Of a stretch of DNA of 64,000 bases, positions 1 to 8,945 are shown piece after piece. This DNA is from Lysinibacillus capsici (lineage in GTDB: Bacteria; Bacillota; Bacilli; Bacillales_A; Planococcaceae). The notes under the pieces are model-generated. The model searched no databases. It was not told the origin of the DNA and was given only the letters and a program-made list of their open reading frames with translations. The position numbers were made by a program, and so were the translations under genes. The DNA lies in contig NZ_PXXX01000002.1 in NCBI RefSeq assembly GCF_003367505.1, positions 26,180 to 90,179 on the forward strand, read 5' to 3'. Within the stretch, counting starts at the first letter, position 1. Each line of letters starts with the position of its first letter.

Positions 1-3000
1 TCGAGCCTCACTTGCGCGGCGTTGAGCACCAAATTGCTTACTTTCCTTCAAAAACTGTTGAATAAATTGATAGCGTGTCAGGGCGTCTTTGTCATCGGAT
101 TTTATTAAAGGGATAAGACCAAGTGCGCGCAGTTTATCTTTATTGCGTTTATCTTGAATTTCTTGCATTAACGGTTTTGGACTGAGCTTACCGATAGCTG
201 TATCTGCATAAAGCTGTGCCCGACGATGGTTGGCTCCTTCAGAAGCATATTTTGCAGCATCATAAACAAGTTTGAATTTCTTAGCCCCAAGTGTTTGATA
301 GGCGCTTTGGAACCAAGCTAAATCGAATGCACCATCACGGAAATCCTCAGCAGTTATGCTAGAGAAAAGGGCAATTTGATCTTTGGCATAGTCAGACAAT
401 GAATCTGTTGTGTGAGCAATAAAATACCAGGCTGATTCTTTTAGTCCATCCCAGCCAATCACTTCACTGACAAGGTCTATCCAATGTTGGTTATACATCA
501 TGGCTTCAATTAAACGTTCTTTAGAAATGTCTGTTTTCAGCCATGCTTCTTTTAATTGCTGGGCTGTTTCTTCTCTTTTAGGGTAACAGTTAGTTAGCAA
601 TCTGGAGAATACATCCTTTTTCGTTTCTGCCTGCCAAATATATCCTCTCGCAAGCTTTTCTCCGTCAAGTGCCTGTAGAATCTGTAAGAAATAATCAATA
701 CCCTCAAAATAAGAAATGCTACTAGCAAGCTTTGTTACAGCAGTAGGCGTATCACCACGTTTTAGCTCTATGGCTAAAATACGATCAATCGCTTGTTCAC
801 GAATAGCAAAGAAATCTGTTAAATCTTCAAACGATTGTTGATAGCGTTCTTGTAACTTAGTTGGCTCATTAAATATTTCTGAAGCGAGCGTGTTGGTAAA
901 TATGGCTTCAAATAGGTGATCTTGCGTAAATAAACCAACTTTCATGGCGTCTAAATATTGGAACAAAGATAAATTGTAGACGTTTGGGCTATAGCTTGCA
1001 TTTTTCATACGCTTTGTTAGCTCTTCATTAACAGCTAGCATTTTGACATATTCACCATAGGTTGAGTAATCAGACCAGCATCGATCAACGAATGACTCAA
1101 CGACATCTAAATCGATAATAGTAGAAGTGGAACGATAGTAATAATAACCCTTCTCTCGAACATCAAGTTGCCACTGATCAGCAGGGATTTGTTTGAATAG
1201 CTGTAACATTATGCCTACTGCCTGTTCGAAGCGATTAAATTCGGGTGCATGCTTTTCGAGTAATGAAAGTGCTTCCTGATGTAGCACTGTATCACCTGAG
1301 ATTTTGTCGATGTCTTGGGATAGCACTGAGAAAATCTGTTGAATTGTATCGTCATATTTCAAGGAATTAAATTGCGCAACACGTACTTTTAAATCTTTGT
1401 ATTGGAAGAACGGTTTAATTAGTGTATGAGCTGCTTCGGAAAGATCATGAGCAGCAGGGTATTCTGATAGATTATGGTAAAAATTAAAATAGGCTAAGTC
1501 CTCATTACTAAATAATGCTGTCTTCATCCATTGAACAATTTCTTCGGGGATAGGATAAGCATCAAGACTAGCATGTCGTTGATTATCCGATTTAGTTGCC
1601 ATTACACTATATCTTTGTCCTAATGTAGTGCTAATGGGTGTGTCATTCCATTGGTATGTTTCATATTCTAGTTCAGCATGTTGATCTAAAACCTGAATAA
1701 GCTGTTCAAGCTTAGATAATAACTTATCAACATCATATTGAAAGAATTTTTCAAAAGGTGTAGGTGCCTGTACATAAAGTGGAGCAAGCTGTTGCCAAGG
1801 CTCTACACCATTCATTTGAATGGCTCCATCCGAAATACAGCCATATTGAATAGGGGGATGTGGTGTATACAAGCCAAAGCCATTACTCTCGTTATACTCA
1901 GGGACATCCCTTGTAATTAATTGCTCTAACAAAACTTGCTCGTTTTTAGTTACTTTTGGTAATAAGGAGCATAAAGCTGTAATTTGCTCGCTTGCTAAGT
2001 TGTGTCGCTTAGAGGCTTCTAATAGTAATTCAAGCCCTCCAAGTCTCTTTAACTGCTTACTATCTTTTAACAGCCTTTCAGCACTTTGTAACAGATTATT
2101 CTGTGCCTGAACTTTTAAGAGTGAAATAGCCTCTTTACGAAGTGCACCTGATTTATTAGCTAAAAGATCTTCAATTTTTGCTATTTCTTCTTCTGTTGGT
2201 GTTAGAGCATGTATTTTCTTTAACGCCAGAGAACGATTGATGGAACTGCGATCCCGTAATGAATTAAATAAAAATTCACGTTGACCTTCTGTGACAGGGT
2301 CAAGACAATAAATATTCAGTAGGCCGATTCTGCTAGATGGTGAGTAAGAATCTGCATGCTCAATAATCCGTTGGAATAATGCCTCGTCTTGTACATGATG
2401 GGCTAAAATAATTTGTGTTGAAATTAAATCTTCTAATGACAAATGGACATGGACAAAGGATAGAGGTTTACCTGTAATGTTAAGTCCATCTTTCGTAATT
2501 TCATTTTTTGCCCACTCAAGCTGTTCAAATAAAAGGTATTCAATCCCTTGTAACTGTGTGTTTTCTTGCATGAAGGTTTGAAGGATTTGCGCCCATTCAT
2601 TGTCTCTTGCATACTCACTATTAATATGGTGATTAGCATAAAGAAAATTGCCCCATGCAAAGGCAAACAACTCGATATCTTTTGTTGATAAGATTAAATC
2701 CTTTACAAATGGCGCAGTGAAGGAAATTTTCGATAAGTTTTTCAAAAAGGCAAGCGTTGTAAGTTGGATATGCTTGTCACGCTTTAAGAGTATTGTTACA
2801 AGGTCATTTAATTTTGTATAGTCCTTTGTAGCAGTTGCCCATAATGCAACATAGATATCAATTGTACGTTCACTCGTTAACAGTTGTTCAACAAAGCTGT
2901 CTTCTTCGATTGCTTGGATGGCTAATGCAAGAACTTCCTCTGTTATTTTTTGATTTTCGAAACTATTATAGCCAAGTCCCATCCAAGTATCGACTGCTCG

Positions 3001-3783
3001 AATTACAGAGGAGAAGCGTGTTAGGCGATGTTCCTGAATAAGCTTCATCATGTTGAGTTGTGCATCAAGATTGCCATGGTCAATATTTTCTACTATTGCC
3101 TGTCGTAAACCTTCTTGTCGTGCAGCTGCTAATAAGAGTTTGCCAAGTGCATTATGCATCCGGTGATTACTCGATTTAAAAATACCTCGAATGAATGGAT
3201 GACCGAAAAAGCTACTATGATGTTCATCAAATAAAATACCTTCTACTGCTTCTTCAATTGACGGGTTTTCTAATGATAGTTCTTCAGCAAGCAACTGCTC
3301 AAAGACATTAAAACCCATTACTTTTGTATTTTCATTCTTTAAGACATAGGAGCTATAGTTTGGATAGGTTCCATGCTCATATTGACGATGATTCGTTAAC
3401 AACTCCTGCAAAGTAATTTCCTCAAATGTCAGCATTTCTTCTATTAATTGTAAACATTGAAACAGATGGTCTTGCACTGGTTGAGAAGAACGAAAAGATC
3501 GACGTAAAACACCTCTTTGGAACATTGTAGCATCAAAGCGTAATGCTAGTTTCTTGATCTTAAGTGCACGTTCTTGTGAAGAAAACATGGTAAGCACTTC
3601 AAATAATGGTCCACTAAATAGTTCTTCAAGTGATGAATATTGCTGAGCAGCTATAAGCGTTTCAATGTCATAATCTCTATTGTCCATGTATTTTAACAAT
3701 GCAGCTGCTAAAGGCTGTATTGCTATAGGTGCAGAATCAACTATACTTTGAAAATGTATTTTTTGTTCATGTGAAAGTGTCAT
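1..3783 (-). CDS. Very large DUF4132-type protein, C-terminus beyond the window
   Basis: The frame is open without a stop from an ATG at 3783 down to base 1, giving at least 1,261 residues; the end of the gene lies outside the window. The start has a strong AGGAGG-type ribosome binding site about 5 nt upstream. The protein is cytoplasmic in character: no signal peptide or membrane segments are evident, and most of it is helical, leucine/glutamine-rich, HEAT-like sequence. The last visible part contains RRAQLYADTAIGKLSPKP, then KRNKDKLRALGLIPLI and KESKQFGAQRRASEA, which resemble the conserved C-terminal DUF4132 domain of the MolR/YehI group. The biochemical role of that family is not established. 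It follows a small gene with a 12-nt gap, so the two are probably co-transcribed. The family assignment is from memory of motifs and is moderately sure. Confidence 0.7.
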   Translation of the reverse strand, partial: MTLSHEQKIHFQSIVDSAPIAIQPLAAALLKYMDNRDYDIETLIAAQQYSSLEELFSGPLFEVLTMFSSQERALKIKKLALRFDATMFQRGVLRRSFRSSQPVQDHLFQCLQLIEEMLTFEEITLQELLTNHRQYEHGTYPNYSSYVLKNENTKVMGFNVFEQLLAEELSLENPSIEEAVEGILFDEHHSSFFGHPFIRGIFKSSNHRMHNALGKLLLAAARQEGLRQAIVENIDHGNLDAQLNMMKLIQEHRLTRFSSVIRAVDTWMGLGYNSFENQKITEEVLALAIQAIEEDSFVEQLLTSERTIDIYVALWATATKDYTKLNDLVTILLKRDKHIQLTTLAFLKNLSKISFTAPFVKDLILSTKDIELFAFAWGNFLYANHHINSEYARDNEWAQILQTFMQENTQLQGIEYLLFEQLEWAKNEITKDGLNITGKPLSFVHVHLSLEDLISTQIILAHHVQDEALFQRIIEHADSYSPSSRIGLLNIYCLDPVTEGQREFLFNSLRDRSSINRSLALKKIHALTPTEEEIAKIEDLLANKSGALRKEAISLLKVQAQNNLLQSAERLLKDSKQLKRLGGLELLLEASKRHNLASEQITALCSLLPKVTKNEQVLLEQLITRDVPEYNESNGFGLYTPHPPIQYGCISDGAIQMNGVEPWQQLAPLYVQAPTPFEKFFQYDVDKLLSKLEQLIQVLDQHAELEYETYQWNDTPISTTLGQRYSVMATKSDNQRHASLDAYPIPEEIVQWMKTALFSNEDLAYFNFYHNLSEYPAAHDLSEAAHTLIKPFFQYKDLKVRVAQFNSLKYDDTIQQIFSVLSQDIDKISGDTVLHQEALSLLEKHAPEFNRFEQAVGIMLQLFKQIPADQWQLDVREKGYYYYRSTSTIIDLDVVESFVDRCWSDYSTYGEYVKMLAVNEELTKRMKNASYSPNVYNLSLFQYLDAMKVGLFTQDHLFEAIFTNTLASEIFNEPTKLQERYQQSFEDLTDFFAIREQAIDRILAIELKRGDTPTAVTKLASSISYFEGIDYFLQILQALDGEKLARGYIWQAETKKDVFSRLLTNCYPKREETAQQLKEAWLKTDISKERLIEAMMYNQHWIDLVSEVIGWDGLKESAWYFIAHTTDSLSDYAKDQIALFSSITAEDFRDGAFDLAWFQSAYQTLGAKKFKLVYDAAKYASEGANHRRAQLYADTAIGKLSPKPLMQEIQDKRNKDKLRALGLIPLIKSDDKDALTRYQFIQQFLKESKQFGAQRRASEAR

Positions 3784-3795
3784 ATAAATCCCTCC

Positions 3796-4215
3796 TTACC
3801 AAATTCGTCCTGCAAGCATAGTAAGTTTAATAAATGTAAAGACATCGTATTCCTGTATGTTTAATGGTGTAGAAAGAGAATCTAAAGATTCTTCATTATG
3901 AAGGACTAAAAACAGCTCGTCCTGAAAGGCTTGAAGCATTGTGGAAATAGCTTGATCCACTGACTGTACAGTATCCTTTTTCTTTTCTCCAAAATGTACT
4001 TTGCCATATTGAGCAGCTTCTTCTAGTTGCTGATCCGATAAATAAACATGAAGTGGTGTATCTACCATTTTCTCATTAAATTGTTGAACCTGCTGTGTAA
4101 CAAGCTGAACAAGTAAATCTTGTAACGTTATGACAGGCTCTTCAATTGAAAATGAAATTTTTTCAAGTTTACGAGACTTCTTACCGATTACTTTTTGCTG
4201 GTAAAATAAACGCAA
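3796..4215 (-). CDS. Small conserved-looking protein upstream of the DUF4132 gene
   Basis: A 139-residue protein starting at TTG (4213-4215) with an excellent AAGGAGGTG ribosome binding site about 6 nt upstream. I do not recognise the family. The N-terminus is basic (residues 1-20), the middle is glutamine-rich and probably helical (QDLLVQLVTQQVQQF), and the C-terminus (LNIQEYDVFTFIKLTMLAG) is hydrophobic but too short and polar to be a sure membrane helix. No signal peptide or catalytic motif is visible. It lies 12 nt upstream of the giant DUF4132 gene on the same strand, and the layout suggests a dedicated partner or chaperone of that protein. That link is inference from position only. Confidence 0.6.
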   Translation of the reverse strand: MRLFYQQKVIGKKSRKLEKISFSIEEPVITLQDLLVQLVTQQVQQFNEKMVDTPLHVYLSDQQLEEAAQYGKVHFGEKKKDTVQSVDQAISTMLQAFQDELFLVLHNEESLDSLSTPLNIQEYDVFTFIKLTMLAGRIW

Positions 4216-4702
4216 TCTAACACCTCCTTACAATAATTTCATTATACAAGAGTGAGAACAGGGAAAAGAATAAGGCATATGACGCTAGTTGCGTAAAAAA
4301 ATTTGGGAAAAGTGTTATCAAAAGTAGCCTGCTACAACTGATTTGTAGGGTAGAAAGTGGGTAAAAATTTACTGAAGATTATGCAGAAAATAGAACATTT
4401 GTACGATTATTGTTATCAAGATAAGTATCATTTTGCGTTTTTTTATTCTAATAACGGTGAAGAAGCAGAATATATTATTCATTTAACTTTTTAGACATAC
4501 GTATTTAAAAGAACATTCTTTCATGAAATCTCATAAACGAAGATTATTATCATTAGTATTAAATAGGTGACATAATATAGCATACTATTTATTTGCTTTG
4601 AATAGTGGTGTACTTTTGTGGAGTTGTTAAGAGACATCTTTTCATCTCTGATTTCATAAGCTTTATAGGTATGATTTTATAAAGCTAGAAGGAGGCAAAA
4701 TC
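4216..4702. other. 487-nt gap between divergent genes
   Basis: This divergent intergenic stretch must hold promoters for the minus-strand DUF4132 pair and the plus-strand LysM hydrolase. A 37-codon frame at 4381-4494 (+) starts MQKIEHLYDYCYQDKY and stops at TAG. It has no convincing ribosome binding site and could be a decayed gene end or a chance frame. A GGAGG site at 4691-4695 belongs to the LysM gene. Nothing else is clear. Confidence 0.4.
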
Positions 4703-5992
4703 ATTCAAATACACGTTGTACGGGCTGGCGAGTCTTTATGGGGAATTGCACAGGCGTATGGGGCTACGGTTCAGAGCATTATAGATGCCAATCAAATTCC
4801 AGAGCCAAATCGTTTAGTTGTGGGGCAAGCTCTTGTAATCCCGATTGTCGGAAGCTTTTATTATGTACAGCCAGGTGATAGCCTATGGTCAATTGGCCAA
4901 CGTTTCGGTATTAATTATGTAACACTTGCACAAGTAAATGGCATTAATCCAAATCAACCATTAGCAGTTGGAACGAGATTATATATCCCACAGCCACCAA
5001 AAACAAGGGCAGAAACATTAGCCTATTTAGAGCCGAGAGGAACATCAGTTAGTGAAGCACTCTTGAATCAAGCGAGGGAAGCGGGTCCTAATTTAACATA
5101 TTTAGCTTTATTTAGCTATGAGGCTAGGCGTGAAGGTACTTTACAGAGGCCACCAAGCCAAGGTGTGACACAAATTGCAAATGATACGGGAGCATCAATG
5201 GCAATGGTTATTTCTAATTTGGAGAATTTTAGTTTTAGTGGTGAATTAGCGAGAGATATTTTTCAAAGTACAGCTGTTCAAGATTTATTATTTGATAATA
5301 TTCTTGCAGAAGCAAAGCGACTTGGGGATGTTAAAGATATCCACTTTGACTTCGAAAATTTGCCAGCAGATCAACGACAAGCCTATAACAATTTTTTAAG
5401 AAGAGCTGTAGAAAAATTTCACGCTCAAGGATATACAGTGTCTACAGCATTAGCTCCTAAAACAAGTGATAGTGAACGAGGACCATGGACAGCGGCACAT
5501 GATTATAGAGCACATGGGGAAATCGTGGACTTTGTTTTACTCATGACTTATGAATGGGGATATTCAGCTGGCCCACCAATGGCCGTTTCACCTCTCCCAG
5601 AGGTAGAAGCAGTTGTAAAATATGCGGTGAGTGAAATACCTGCAAGCAAAATTATGTTAGGGCAAAATTTATATGGCTACGATTGGACGTTACCTTTTGT
5701 TCAGGGGGGACCGTATGCAGAAGCGCTTAGTCCACAGCGAGCCATTGAAATTGCTAAACGTTATAATGCAGCAATTCAGTATGATTGGAGAGCCCAAGCA
5801 CCATTTTTTGAATACTATGATGAGCAAGGTAGGGCGCATATGGTGTGGTTTGAAGATGCTAGATCTATTCAAGCTAAATTCAATCTCATTAAACAATATA
5901 ACCTTCGTGGTATTGGTTATTGGAAATTAGGACTACCATTCCCTCAGAACTGGGTGTTAATTGGTGCCAATTTTGATGTGGTAAAGAAATGA
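4703..5992 (+). CDS. LysM-domain GH18 glycoside hydrolase, probable spore-cortex or cell-wall lytic enzyme
   Basis: Two N-terminal LysM repeats bind peptidoglycan: residues ~1-45 (VVRAGESLWGIAQAYG) and ~48-95 (YYVQPGDSLWSIGQRFG). A family 18 glycoside hydrolase domain follows, with the catalytic DxDxE-type strand in IHFDFENLPADQR. The layout matches the SleL/YaaH/YdhD group, which are N-acetylglucosaminidases acting on spore cortex or wall. There is no signal peptide, as expected for spore-coat-delivered enzymes. The first LysM repeat is encoded upstream of the first in-frame GTG (4820), and no ATG, GTG or TTG lies between the in-frame stop at 4649 and 4820. The best start is therefore ATT at 4703, 7 nt after AAGGAGG, giving 429 residues. 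A start at GTG 4820 would cut off one LysM repeat and has no ribosome binding site. Confidence 0.82.
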   Translation: MQIHVVRAGESLWGIAQAYGATVQSIIDANQIPEPNRLVVGQALVIPIVGSFYYVQPGDSLWSIGQRFGINYVTLAQVNGINPNQPLAVGTRLYIPQPPKTRAETLAYLEPRGTSVSEALLNQAREAGPNLTYLALFSYEARREGTLQRPPSQGVTQIANDTGASMAMVISNLENFSFSGELARDIFQSTAVQDLLFDNILAEAKRLGDVKDIHFDFENLPADQRQAYNNFLRRAVEKFHAQGYTVSTALAPKTSDSERGPWTAAHDYRAHGEIVDFVLLMTYEWGYSAGPPMAVSPLPEVEAVVKYAVSEIPASKIMLGQNLYGYDWTLPFVQGGPYAEALSPQRAIEIAKRYNAAIQYDWRAQAPFFEYYDEQGRAHMVWFEDARSIQAKFNLIKQYNLRGIGYWKLGLPFPQNWVLIGANFDVVKK

Positions 5993-6120
5993 GAAAATGA
6001 AGAAAAAAGGACGGATTGCCCAATGTATTTTCTTCGAAGAGGAAATTATCTGTAAAATTCATTTCTAATTAAGGGTAAATATATTATAATTATGGTAAAT
6101 AGTATTTTAGGAGGTATATT

Positions 6121-8328
6121 TTGGGTAAATTTAAAAAGTTAGGTATTATTTTAACAACTACTGCATTTTCTGTTGGTATTCTAGCACCCGTTTCACAAGC
6201 TTCTGCAAATGTGAAAGAACCTTCAGAGCGTATTGCAATACAGTTGGCTGCCTCAGAGACGAAAGTGACAAAAGGTATGCTAATTAACAAATTACGTGCA
6301 CTATTCCCTGAAGAGTTCAAATTTGTAGCTGATAATGAGTTTAATTCTGGAGGCGGTCATTTTTTTAGAGATGATACAACGGTCCGTTATGATTTAAACT
6401 TCCATAAAACGGTAAATGGTAAAGATGTATATGGTGGTTTTACATTTAAAGGTGAAGATTTAGAGTTAGAACATTTCTATTATCAGCCAGCTAATATCGC
6501 TGAAGCAGTATATCCCGCAAAATATTCAGAGACTGAAGCAAAAAAAATTGCAGATGACTTCCTAAGAAAATTTGCGAAAATAGAGAACTATAAACTCCGT
6601 GAAGATGGCTTCGGTTATTACAATGACATTAATCGTCCATTATCACAACCAATTACCTACTCATTTGTTTATTCACCAACCTATAATGGAGTGCTTATTG
6701 GCGATCAAAGTATCACTATAGATGTTCTTGCTAATGGTCAAATAACAGGAATGTATAAAAATACAGAATCAATTGGTAAAGCAACCTTTGATAGCTCAAG
6801 CCAGAAAAAAAATGAGGAAGAAATTGTTGCACAAGTACGTGATAACTTAGCAGTTGAACTTCGTTATTACGTTGACTATTTTAGCGATCAACGTAATGTG
6901 AAGCTTGTCTATATGCCAGCAACAGGATTTAATGGTGTACATGCATTAACGGGTCAATGGCAAACAACGAATGGCTTCTCTACACAAGTTCCTAAGACGA
7001 AAAGCCCTGAGAAAATATCCTCACAGCAATTACCACCAAGAAAAAGCGGTATGACAGTAGCAGAGGTTGAGGAATTCGCTAAAAATTTATTAAAAGTCGA
7101 TGAAGACAAGGCAAAGCTCACTATTGATATGGTTGACGAAAGAGAAAATGACAATGGTGAAACGGTTTATACAGTAAATTACATGTATATGTACAATAAT
7201 GGCGGGTCCGGTACCTCTTTAGAAATTAATAAGGCAACAGGCGATATCGTACAGTATCACGATATTATGAGAGATTTTATCAACACTGACAAAACAACTA
7301 CCGTCTCAAAGGATGCGGCATTAGCAAAGGCTGTTGAATACTTAAAGCAATGGGCTCCATCCTATTTACATGAGTATTCGATGCCAATTGATGATCCTGT
7401 ACATGATGATTATAGTAAAGATTATTACTTCTCCTTCCCACGCATCGTAAACGGAATTGCGGTTGTTGGAGATGAAATAAACGTAGGTATTGGCTCTGAT
7501 GGATCATTACGTTCATTGAATGTTAATAAACAAAAGATTAATAACTGGCCTTCTCTTAGTCAAGTAATCTCTGCTGATAAAGCAAAAGAAGCCTATAGTA
7601 AGGCTCTTACATTACAACTACAATATGTAAAGCAGGATACTGAAGGTAAACAACATTATGATCTAGTCTATGCTCCAACTTACAACGGTAGCTTAGTTAA
7701 TCAAATTGATGCAATTACTGGTGAATGGTTGTATGAGGTAGATGGCTCAAAAGAAAAGCAATCTATTTCACACCCAACAGCAGCCAATGAATTAAATTAT
7801 CTTCTACATCAAAATGTATTAGAGATAAAAGATATAGCAAACTTTAATGCTGATGCTGCTGTGACAAAGGGAGAAGCATTAAAGATTCTACTAAAATCTT
7901 TAACATATGGCCATTTTGGTAGTGGCGATGGTGAAAAGCAAACCTTCAGCAATATCGATAAAAACCATCCATTATATGGAGTGGTTGAACAAGCTGTAAG
8001 AATGGGAATTTTACAGCCAGCAAACCAATTCGCTTTGGATGAAACATTGACTCGTCAAGAGCTAGCAGTATGGGCTGTTAAAGCAATGCAATTGGAGAAT
8101 GTTGCAAAGTATAAGGATATTTACAAATTAAACTTTGCGGATGCAGCTTCTATTGATCCAGCGTATACAGGCTATATAGCAATAGCAAATGGGATGGGGC
8201 TGATTGATACACAGCAAAATAACTTTAATGCTACCAAGAGTGTGTCATATGCCGATTTGGCTGTGTCAACAGTTCGTTTAGCAAAAGCTATTCAAGAAAA
8301 TAAAGTGGATCGTAACTTCTATTATTAA
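6121..8328 (+). CDS. Secreted YcdB/YcdC-repeat protein with C-terminal SLH-like repeats
   Basis: A 735-residue exported protein starting at TTG, 6 nt after GGAGG. Residues 1-30 form a Sec signal peptide (basic start, hydrophobic core, PVSQASA cleavage region). Residues ~45-540 hold repeated PepSY-like modules of the YcdB/YcdC type, seen as recurring segments such as YSFVYSPTYNGVLIGD and YDLVYAPTYNGSLVNQ. Residues ~560-735 carry two to three SLH-like repeats (FNADAAVTKGEALKILL, FALDETLTRQELAVWAV, FNATKSVSYADLAVSTV) that would anchor the protein to secondary cell-wall polymer. The function is unknown; PepSY modules are usually linked to protease inhibition or wall metabolism. A strong terminator follows, so it is probably monocistronic. 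Confidence 0.8.
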   Translation: MGKFKKLGIILTTTAFSVGILAPVSQASANVKEPSERIAIQLAASETKVTKGMLINKLRALFPEEFKFVADNEFNSGGGHFFRDDTTVRYDLNFHKTVNGKDVYGGFTFKGEDLELEHFYYQPANIAEAVYPAKYSETEAKKIADDFLRKFAKIENYKLREDGFGYYNDINRPLSQPITYSFVYSPTYNGVLIGDQSITIDVLANGQITGMYKNTESIGKATFDSSSQKKNEEEIVAQVRDNLAVELRYYVDYFSDQRNVKLVYMPATGFNGVHALTGQWQTTNGFSTQVPKTKSPEKISSQQLPPRKSGMTVAEVEEFAKNLLKVDEDKAKLTIDMVDERENDNGETVYTVNYMYMYNNGGSGTSLEINKATGDIVQYHDIMRDFINTDKTTTVSKDAALAKAVEYLKQWAPSYLHEYSMPIDDPVHDDYSKDYYFSFPRIVNGIAVVGDEINVGIGSDGSLRSLNVNKQKINNWPSLSQVISADKAKEAYSKALTLQLQYVKQDTEGKQHYDLVYAPTYNGSLVNQIDAITGEWLYEVDGSKEKQSISHPTAANELNYLLHQNVLEIKDIANFNADAAVTKGEALKILLKSLTYGHFGSGDGEKQTFSNIDKNHPLYGVVEQAVRMGILQPANQFALDETLTRQELAVWAVKAMQLENVAKYKDIYKLNFADAASIDPAYTGYIAIANGMGLIDTQQNNFNATKSVSYADLAVSTVRLAKAIQENKVDRNFYY

Positions 8329-8341
8329 GTCGCATTCCATG

Positions 8342-8382
8342 AAAAGGGTATCTCCTTATTTGTAGGAGATGCCCTTTTTAGG
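8342..8382 (+). terminator. Rho-independent terminator after the YcdB/SLH gene
   Basis: Inverted repeat AAAAGGGTATCTCC / GGAGATGCCCTTTT (one G-U pair) with a 9-nt loop and a T-rich tail, 13 nt after the stop codon. Confidence 0.85.
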
Positions 8383-8433
8383 TTAGTTTGTAGAAGAATG
8401 GGGAAATAATATGTAAAGAAAGGAGTGAATAAA

Positions 8434-8898
8434 TTGAAATTGAAATTTATTTTAGTGATTTCTTTAATGACTGTTATTCTTTACGGCTGTAATAAGGATG
8501 AGGTAAAAGATGTGCCTGCAAATGCTCCAGCAGATCAGAATGCTACTCAACAGACGGGTGAGACGCCAACTGACCAAGTGACATTTAATTTTTTAGAGTT
8601 TTCTTTAGATGTTGATTACTCTGCAACGGAGTCTTATGAGGTAGAATATGAGGATAAAAAAACAGGAATAGAAGCAAAATTAGAAGATGATCGAAAAAAT
8701 GAAAAACTGCAGGGCGATGAAGCTTATACTAAATTAGAGCCGTTATTTAAGCAGTTGAATTTTGATTCTACAACATCTAATGATGAAGTGATTGATCAAG
8801 TAATCAAAGTATTCAATATTGAAGATAACTATCAATCCATTGAAGTGGATGTCGAATTTGTAGACGGCAATGAAAAGGAATTTAAACGAATTAAATAA
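8434..8898 (+). CDS. YusW-like lipoprotein
   Basis: A 154-residue lipoprotein. The TTG at 8434 is preferred over the in-frame GTG at 8425 because the AAAGGAG site at 8419-8424 touches the GTG but lies 9 nt before the TTG. Residues 1-16 are a hydrophobic signal ending in the lipobox LYGC, so the mature protein is lipid-anchored on the outside of the membrane. A low-complexity Asp/Gln/Thr linker follows. The C-terminal ~105 residues (FNFLEFSLDVDY..., VIDQVIKVFNIEDNYQSIEVDVEFVDG) match the YusW domain pattern of B. subtilis. The biochemical role of YusW is unknown. It sits between two terminators as a single gene. Confidence 0.78.
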   Translation: MKLKFILVISLMTVILYGCNKDEVKDVPANAPADQNATQQTGETPTDQVTFNFLEFSLDVDYSATESYEVEYEDKKTGIEAKLEDDRKNEKLQGDEAYTKLEPLFKQLNFDSTTSNDEVIDQVIKVFNIEDNYQSIEVDVEFVDGNEKEFKRIK

Positions 8899-8903
8899 TA
8901 AAA

Positions 8904-8944
8904 ACAAGCCAGCTAGCTGATTTAATCAGTTAGCTGGCTTTACA
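8904..8944. terminator. Bidirectional terminator between the YusW-like gene and katE
   Basis: Near-perfect inverted repeat AAGCCAGCTAGCTGA / TCAGTTAGCTGGCTT with a 5-nt loop and flanking A and T runs, located between two convergent genes. Confidence 0.85.
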
Positions 8945-8945
8945 T

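Noticed and set aside
1738..3041. Short frames of 60-77 codons on both strands within 1.7-3.0 kb
   Set aside because: They are shadows within the uninterrupted 1,261-codon DUF4132-type frame.
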